Part shown: in pieces, positions 57,848-64,000 of the stretch
How the letters are laid out: the number at the start of each line of letters is the position of its first letter
How positions within the stretch are numbered: the first letter of the stretch is position 1
From: Coprinus comatus
Lineage: Eukaryota > Basidiomycota > Agaricomycetes > Agaricales > Agaricaceae
NCBI GenBank assembly: GCA_034638255.1
Contig: JAWPGT010000001.1
Location: forward strand, 2,294,001-2,358,000
DNA length: 64,000 bases
Direction: 5' to 3'
The notes under the pieces: generated by a model
What the model saw: the letters and a program-made list of their open reading frames with translations, nothing else
Told to the model about the DNA's origin: nothing
The model's database searches: none
Program-made: the position numbers and the translations under genes

Positions 57848-59320
57848 GTCTGTACAACATGGTACCATGCTACACAATCTCGTCAAATGTGGTATACATT
57901 CGTAAATCGCCTCACGTCGGACAATCTGGTTGTCACCAAGACTGAAGGAAGGGTAGAAGACTATACGCTGGAGGAACTACAACGCTGGGTAATCAAGAAA
58001 CTTCGGGCCCGCGAGGCTTGGTTTTCAAAGGATTCGTCATTGTTTGAAATACGGTCACGATCTTTCCGTATTACCCCTGCTATGTATACTACATTCATGC
58101 CATTCCATCTGCTTCCTGGAGGGCGCTGGGCACTTGTTGGTCTCATTACAATGGAGTTTGTCTGCTACAATCTGGAAATTAGAATTTAGTGCTGGAAATC
58201 AACATTGTTGATAAAGAAACTCTAAATTTCCTCCCTCGAAGGAATGATCCTGGCTTTCAAATTTGGGTAGATCAAAAGAAACAAGAACTTTCCATTCGTA
58301 TGGTTGTATGGGAACGCAGAGATTAGGGTGGGGGAAGAGGTACAGCTTTGATTCACTGATTCGTATATCCTTGAAACTGAAGTCAAGCATCCTAGATTTG
58401 ATAGCGACTTCACCTCTAGCACACATATTCCAAGTCAACGTGGTTGGGCATGGAACGGATGCGTACCTGAGTGCCAGACCACTAGCAACTATACGGAATA
58501 ATGGCAATATAGATCAATTTTATCTCTGGTTTGTGACGACTACTGATCAGCTTGTTGTGGAGATATGGGAGACTCGTGCGGGTGAGATAGAACTTCGTGT
58601 CACCCGTTGGAATGGAGAACATCTCAGAAAAGTAGGAAAGCAAGTCACTTGTGAATTCACCAAAGACTGAGTTCTATCAAAGAGTATGTCTTACCTTGGC
58701 CTCTGTTTCCATACTCTTAAGTGCTAATTGTCATTACAAAGTCCGACTGCTTATCATATGAAGATATTATTCTGGTTACGTGTTCCGAGAATATTTCTAC
58801 TCCTTCTATCTACATCTACTCTCTCCAACAAGTCGAAAGTCACAATACAAGACATGGACCATTGAATGTGTTATACCGACTACAGTCATTTAACGCTCAC
58901 GGAAACCGAGGTTATTTGCCAATGCAGCCTTTCTCATATCAGGATTTACATTGGATTGTTACGGGGACCAGTCATCAGGTTTCCATCACTCAACTATTGA
59001 ATTCCAAATCATTGACTCCCGTAGCCCCCAGTATCTTCATAAACCATGAATATCCCTATCGTTCTGTGGTCAAAGATGAACCTCATGTCAAAGTTGGACC
59101 AGCAGCAACTATTACTTTCCACATGTCTTGTGGCATGACCATCAAGACGTATGAATGGGATGGTATCAGTTTGGATTGGGGTTTGTTGAACAGTATAGAG
59201 TTTCGACTTGATGAGATGACGAAAAGGGTCCGTGAAGTTTGCTCAATCCCTGCAGCAGACGTTGGGAGTGGTCGTATAATTGCCACTGGTAAGTTATATA
59301 GCGTCAAAGAACGCGAGTAG
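57848..59320 (+). pseudogene. F-box family gene, headless and frameshifted (locus i)
   Basis: The copy begins at exon 2 (VCTTWYHATQSRQMWYTFVN) and continues EELQRWVIKKLRAREAWFSK and HLLPGGRWALVGL. A frameshift near 58180 separates FVCYNLEIRI from VDKETLNFLPRR and IWVDQKKQELSIRMVVWERR. Next come FQVNVVGHGTDAYLSARPLA, VTTTDQLVVEIWE and ELRVTRWNGEHLRKVGKQ. The last exon has YSLQQVESHNTRHGPLNVLY, MQPFSYQDLHWIVTGTSHQV and VGPAATITFH, but ends early after DVGSGRIIA with GKLYSVKERE. Most similar to locus h. No F-box exon is found upstream. Confidence 0.78.
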
Positions 59321-60355
59321 ACAATAGTACTCTAATACATCAGTGAAGTTTGGCGTTGAAAACAATCCATAAATCAATACAGGCGTCGGCGCACGAAAAA
59401 AAAAACTTGTAAGTGAATTGGTGACAGACTGGAGGTAGTGGGGAGAAATACAATGATAACTATATTTCTAATGCACCACAATGAAGTGTTAGCTCTCTTC
59501 TACTAGTACTTACTCGCAGACGTCTTGCTTTACTGATAGTTGATTACACGAGTTTGAAGTTTGCAATGTATCCGTTGAAGATGATCTTCCGGTATTCGAC
59601 ATCAGGTGAATGGGACTAGGAATGTAACTCGGGTTTGAAGCCAGGTAGGGAAAAAATGGTGTTCCATTGAAGTCCATCCCTTGCTATTTTGCTGGTACAG
59701 ATGCAGGGACTCGGGAGTGGTTATCTTGTTGTCGCATGTGCACTTTTTTTTTTGCTGGCGTTGTGCTTGCTGGGATAGCCAAGAGTAAGCGCCTGAGATA
59801 AGTGTACTTGTAACTTCCTTCTCAGTCTTTTATGTAAAAGGACATTTCAAGTGTTCGCGGGAAACCCTCGGACTCAGAACTCAGTAAGGATATGATGGTC
59901 TATTGAATCATTGTGTTGCGGATGTTACGTCCATCATACACCACTTATCAGAGGCTTTGGTAGCCATTCGTCGATAAGTTCTATTTATATGTGAGTGAGA
60001 ATGTAGTGGTGGTGGTTGCGATGATGCGTTGTTTGGAATGCTTCCTGATGCGATTTAGAATCTGAAGTCTGAATTTGGATTTAAAATTTTAAGTATTATC
60101 AACGTTTTGAAAGGTGCCTGGTATCAGTTTTTGAATCTCGATTGCGGCGTAAAGACGCTAAACTGTATTTAGGTCTGCTTTTGACCATGTTGACAATTTG
60201 GGATAGTGATGCTGATGCCAGATAGGATGATGAGTACTAGTGCGGATATTGAGTGTACGAGAGACGAATTGCGCGCGGGTAGACCATAGTAGTATCTCGA
60301 GTTCTTTTTCGGATTATATTCAAGAAAAATGAATGTATAATTGTCATTGAGATGA
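59321..60355. other. Intergenic, no recognised gene
   Basis: About 1 kb between the end of F-box locus i and the 3' end of the kinase gene. Only short frames; an A tract near 59398 and a T tract near 59745. Confidence 0.5.
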
Positions 60356-61163
60356 TCAACAAAGAGTTGGATCGTCTTTACTTTCAATAATTCGTGTAGG
60401 CTCCAGCAAATTATCTATGATGAATTGTCCATCTAAAAGAGTAGATCAGACTTTATGTAAAGAAGAATAGACGTAGAAGAACGTAGGACGTACTAGGAGT
60501 ATCATTCTCATCCGCACGCCAAATAGCTTCTTTCATATCTTTAGCTACACCGGTAATAACATGACGTTTAATCAAACGTGATTTAGCTGTTTCCTTGTCA
60601 ACTTGGATGAACCAACGTTCATTTAAAAGGTTGCCAGCTTCCGACCAAGGTTCTATGGAGAGAAAGGTGTAAAGACCTTCGATGATGACTATACGATGAC
60701 TCGGAAGGATCTTGACAGCATCGAATGTAGGGTCTTTGAGAGCATGGTCGAATGAAGGAGCAGTTATGGTTTGAGTGTCAGGAGTGATTTCGCCGAAAGA
60801 GAATGGATGAAGGAGACGAAGGATTGAGCGTCAAAAGTCCAGTGAGCTCCTCGACGATCGTGGGCAAGCTTTGGGTCTGGCAAAGCATCCAGTTGTGCGC
60901 GTGTCAAGTGCCAGCCATCGAGGCCTACAAGTATAGCCTGAGCTGGAGAGTTGGACGCAGAGAGAGTAGAGCTGAGCAGTGTTGAGAGTCCAAGAGCAAA
61001 AGTGGATTTTCCAGAGGCTGGGATGCCAGTAATGCCAACCAGAAGACGCTTGTTGGGTGGTATTCTGTAGCTGAGAAGTTAGCAGGGTGGTTTGTCGGAG
61101 AAAGAGGGCGTACTGGTTGAGACGGACGACGAGCAAGGATGTTAGATCAGCAGCGGTGGACAT
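60356..61163 (-). pseudogene. YFH7-like P-loop kinase (uridine/pantothenate kinase fold), apparent frameshift
   Basis: Relatives of yeast Yfh7 carry the phosphoribulokinase/uridine kinase fold; the substrate is unsettled. The start at 61163 gives MSTAADLTSLLVVRLN, then after a GTACGC intron YRIPPNKRLLVGITGIPASG with P-loop GIPASGKST, AILVGLDGWHLTRAQLDALP and HDRRGAHWTFDAQSFVSFIH. The frame then runs to a stop (SLSAKSLLTLKP). The rest of the protein continues in another frame: ITAPSFDHALKDPTFDAVKI, RIVIIEGLYTFLSIEPWSEA, ERWFIQVDKETAKSRLIKRH and, after a last intron, NGQFIIDNLLEPTRII to 60356. The shift lies near 60790-60805 and no splice pair explains it. It may be a genuine pseudogene or a sequence error. 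The gene is divergent from the GH71/99-like gene, with 66 bp between starts. Confidence 0.75.
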
Positions 61164-61229
61164 GTTCAGGGGCTGTGATTGGCAGTCATCGTTTGCGGCT
61201 AAGCGCTCAGACCTTCCTCACAAACCACG

Positions 61230-62090
61230 ATGACCACCGCTCAGCGCAGAATAAAGAGGTCAGTCTTAAGCTCGTTGTCTACAATGTATACTGACTGCGC
61301 GTAGGGCCGATCCAACGACGATACAGGACAAGTTTCTTGTAGGCTATCAGGGCTGGTCAGTGATCGTTCTGCAATCAGCCATTTGTGTGGAATTGACTGT
61401 ATGTTTTAACCCAGGTTTACATGCTCTGGAGATGGAGATCCAGTTGGACCAGGTCTGCATTACTGTCTGTTCTCGAAATATTATTTCTAATTTATTTGTG
61501 ATGCAATAGGTCACCATGGATGGTTGCATTGGTTCAATCATCCTATCCCAGACGGGGGTAGACCGAACACAGACGTATGGCCAGACGTTTCAGCCTATTC
61601 TCCTGAAGAACTATATCCTGCTCCTGGTGTCAAGACGAAATCAGGAGAACAAGTCCACTTGTTTTCATCAAGAAATCCTCAAACGGTCCAAAGGTACATG
61701 ACCTTGGCAGTATGGCGTGGACTGTTCTATTGACATTCTCTATAGGCATTTCCATTGGATGGCGGAACATGGTGTAGATGGTGCTTTTTTGCAACGTTTT
61801 GTGGGACAGACCGATGTAGAGGCTGGGAATGAAGGGATAAGAAAGATACGTGATGAGGTTGGAGGTCGCGTTAGAGAAGCGGCAGAAACGGAGGACAGAG
61901 TCTTTGCTATCATGTAAGTCGTGTTTAATATCGTCGAAAGAAATGTCCAATGCTGATCATTGGTGTTATACTGGTAGGTATGATGTATCTGGTGTGCCGG
62001 CCTATCGAATCGGACGAGTTGTCGAAAGAGATTGGATTTACCTCGTACCAGAGAAAGGTGTCCTCAACAGTCCTAATCCTTATACCTCCA
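61230..62090 (+). pseudogene. GH71/99-like protein, truncated at the C-terminus
   Basis: The family consists of fungal proteins similar to GH71/GH99 glycosidases, sometimes called xylosidase/arabinosidase. Spliced reading: MTTAQRRIKR, ADPTTIQDKFLVGYQGW, FTCSGDGDPVGPGHHGWLHW, FNHPIPDGGRPNTDVWPDVS, AYSPEELYPAPGVKTKSGEQ, VHLFSSRNPQTVQRHFHWMA, EHGVDGAFLQRFVGQTDVEA, then FAIMYDVSGVPAYRIGRVVE and WIYLVPEKGVLNSPNPYT. The first three introns are short and canonical. After NPYT the family sequence stops abruptly, leaving about 210 residues where over 400 are usual, and an F-box last-exon relic follows. The N-terminal half is intact, so the truncation is probably recent. Confidence 0.8.
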
Positions 62091-62260
62091 TGTCCCCGGC
62101 CAATTTGATAATTATAAACGTTACACAGCCTGACTGCATTACCTATTCTGACGCAAGACAGGGATTGTATCGACTTCAAGTTCTACATTATTCACCAAGT
62201 TGGTATATACCTTGGACTGGTGCAACCCTGATATTAAAAACCTTTCATCAACGAAAATAA
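62091..62260 (+). pseudogene. F-box last-exon relic fused to the GH71/99 fragment (locus j)
   Basis: The intron tail and exon start TTGATAATTATAAACGTTAC then ACAG|CCTGACTGCATTACC match locus i at 58722 (GCTAATTGTCATTACAAAG|TCCGACTGC). The exon continues DCITYSDARQGLYRLQVLHY, like YEDII...VLYRLQSF in the family, but the middle is missing and it ends GATLILKTFHQRK. The open frame of the GH fragment runs straight into it, so a fused peptide could be made. Confidence 0.55.
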
Positions 62261-62588
62261 TCCCCTTTTCCATCATGAGCCCCATCTTCCAATAGTATGG
62301 TTTTCTCCTTCATCCACCTTATACCTTTCAGGTCACACAACTCAATTCCAGACCTGAACAAATCTCTAGTTTTCTCGGAACCAGTTCTTCTATCGCATCA
62401 ATTTCTCAGCGACATGGTGCCAACTGCTCGATTGTTTCTTTGATCTTCAACCTGTATAACTTTCATGCAGTCATTGAATGGAGAGATCTATCAACTTCTG
62501 ACCCAGATTGGATAGTCGGCGCTTGACTCCTCATTTTGATATCGACTACAACTTTCCTTCAAACAGTCCAGCTATTCGTTCAAATATA
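62261..62588. other. Intergenic, upstream region of F-box locus k
   Basis: About 330 bp; no gene-like frame. It should contain the promoter of locus k. Confidence 0.45.
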
Positions 62589-64000
62589 ATGTTCCCTGTT
62601 GAGGTTGTATGCGCTATGCTAGAAAATGCAGATTGGGCCAGCCTGCTGGCAGCAATGCTTGTACGTCCATGTATCCACCTTATCTTACTCACCTACGACA
62701 TTGAACAGGTTTGTACAACATGGTACCCAGCTACACAGTCCCCCAACTGTGGTATACATCTGTGAAGACTCTAACATCAGACAACGCTGGGTGATCAGGC
62801 AGGCTCGTGATGCTTGGTTTACAAACAATTCACCGTTGTTCAAAGTGCGAATGCGATATTTTTCATATCCTGATCCCACCCACTACGGATTTACATTCAA
62901 CATACTCCTAGGAGGTCGTTGGTTAATCACTAGCATCTCGGGAAAGGGGATGGTATCCTACGATCCGGATGGTGGCTCCTCCAAAATCGTAGAGCGTGTC
63001 CTCATTGGTGCAAATACTGTCATGTACTCAGTACTTTCACCCACCAACCATTAGCGAGCTCGATATTCTGACATGAGTGGACCCCAAGAAATCAGTATTA
63101 TCCTTTCGCATGGCTTTATATCCGGGTATTATCCCGATAGCGGCCCATGGAAACGGTACGGTTCTAAGTTTCGAATTTTAGGTTTGATAAAGCTTACACA
63201 CCCAAGATTCTTGCTCGCTGCGTGCCTATATCTTTCAAGTTGATGTTGGTTATGGAAAGGGTGCTTACCTCAACGCCGAGCTACTTGCGGAAATACAATA
63301 CAGCCCAGAACTGTTCATTTACACTTGCTGGTTTACATCTCCTAATGACTGGGTTCTCGTGGGGGTGGAGTCTGCAAATTACGGTACGTACATGTCCCTT
63401 GCTCGATGGGAAAGAGAAGATATGAGATACTTGCGAAGGAGAGGAAAAAGGTCAAAATTGCAACCAGTGATGGAATGGGCACCGTATGTCTTGCAATACC
63501 TCCATGCTACTGGATGCTGATTTAGTGATTACTTTGAAGCCTGAATACTGTAGATTATCCGAAGAGTTTGTGCTGATCCAGTTACCAGGAGATAGGCATT
63601 GCATCAACATTTATTCTGCTCAACAGATTGAAAACCACGATACGAACAATAGGCCCATCTATCCCCTATACCGACTACGATTCCACCCCAATTATGATCC
63701 ATGCCTGTACATGGAGCCGTTCAAATACCAGAATCGGCATTGGTTTATCACGCGGAATGACTTAGAAATCTTTGTCACCCAGTTATCAAATTCTGAATCT
63801 AAGCCTAGCGCGGACCCCAACACTCAGCCTTTAATTCGCCTGGTCATGACAACCTTAATGGCCAGTTAATAGTTGGACCAGCTGCGGTTGTCGCAATGTC
63901 CAAGCTCGCCGAGTCTCTTTTGATAGACATTAGGACCCACAAATGAGATGCAAGTATGAGCAGTCTCATACGTCGCGTAAGCAGAGGATCGAGCTTGAAC
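62589..64000 (+). pseudogene. F-box family gene with internal deletion, running to the window end (locus k)
   Basis: Exon 1 is a good F-box (MFPVEVVCAMLENADWASLL). Exon 2 begins VCTTWYPATQSPNCG, then WYTSVKTLTSDN is joined directly to RWVIRQARDAWF: the segment between (family VVTKxEGRVEDYxLEELQ) is missing and the frame is broken. Further on, FNILLGGRWLITSISGKG and VERVLIGANT are open; the middle exon is disrupted. The last exon contains INIYSAQQIENHDTNNRPIY, FKYQNRHWFITRNDLEIF and a VGPAAVVAMSK remnant with stops. The 3' end may extend beyond the window. Confidence 0.72.

Noticed and set aside
60770..60820. An intron explaining the kinase frame break
   Set aside because: No AG acceptor lies within reach of the possible GT donor before conserved sequence resumes.

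Overview
The window reads as nuclear DNA of a filamentous fungus, most likely a basidiomycete (Agaricomycotina). Genes are broken by many short GT-AG introns (about 40-90 nt), intergenic DNA is moderately AT-rich, and the recognisable proteins are a fungal set: Rgp1, OPT transporter, GT25, RlpA/expansin-like DPBB, CSN7, APC11, augmin HAUS1, FKBPs, GPALPP/DUF3752, SDR, YFH7-like kinase and a GH71/99-like protein. All identifications come from reading the translation; nothing was searched.

Layout. 0.9-15.6 kb is a compact block of conserved genes: Rgp1 (-), OPT transporter (-), GT25 glycosyltransferase (+), secreted DPBB protein (-), CSN7 (+). A Ser-rich unknown follows (16.6-18 kb). 18.2-21.2 kb holds a segment that recurs inverted at 42.2-43.2 kb, carries a 624-bp TIR element and contains a small unrecognised repeat-bearing gene. 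21.7-24.4 kb has APC11, a broken HAUS1 gene and an FKBP. 24.4-34 kb is nearly gene-free apart from a second FKBP. 34-64 kb is accessory DNA dominated by one F-box family (eleven loci, two of them intact), interleaved with two more FKBPs, GPALPP, tRNA-Thr, an SDR, a YFH7-like kinase and a GH71/99-like fragment, plus relics of several of these.

Main points. (1) A 576-bp fold-back MITE with CACTA ends and a CATA target duplication lies 12 nt into the HAUS1 coding sequence; removing it with one CATA restores an in-frame ATG, and the gene also has an in-frame TAG. (2) Four FKBP genes, all on the minus strand, share intron positions; two use a GC-AG intron at the same site and one has lost most active-site residues. 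(3) The F-box family shows birth-and-death evolution: two intact genes among frameshifted, truncated and fused copies. (4) The inverted duplicate shows the state of the locus without the second TIR element. I found no CRISPR array, no reverse transcriptase and no transposase gene.
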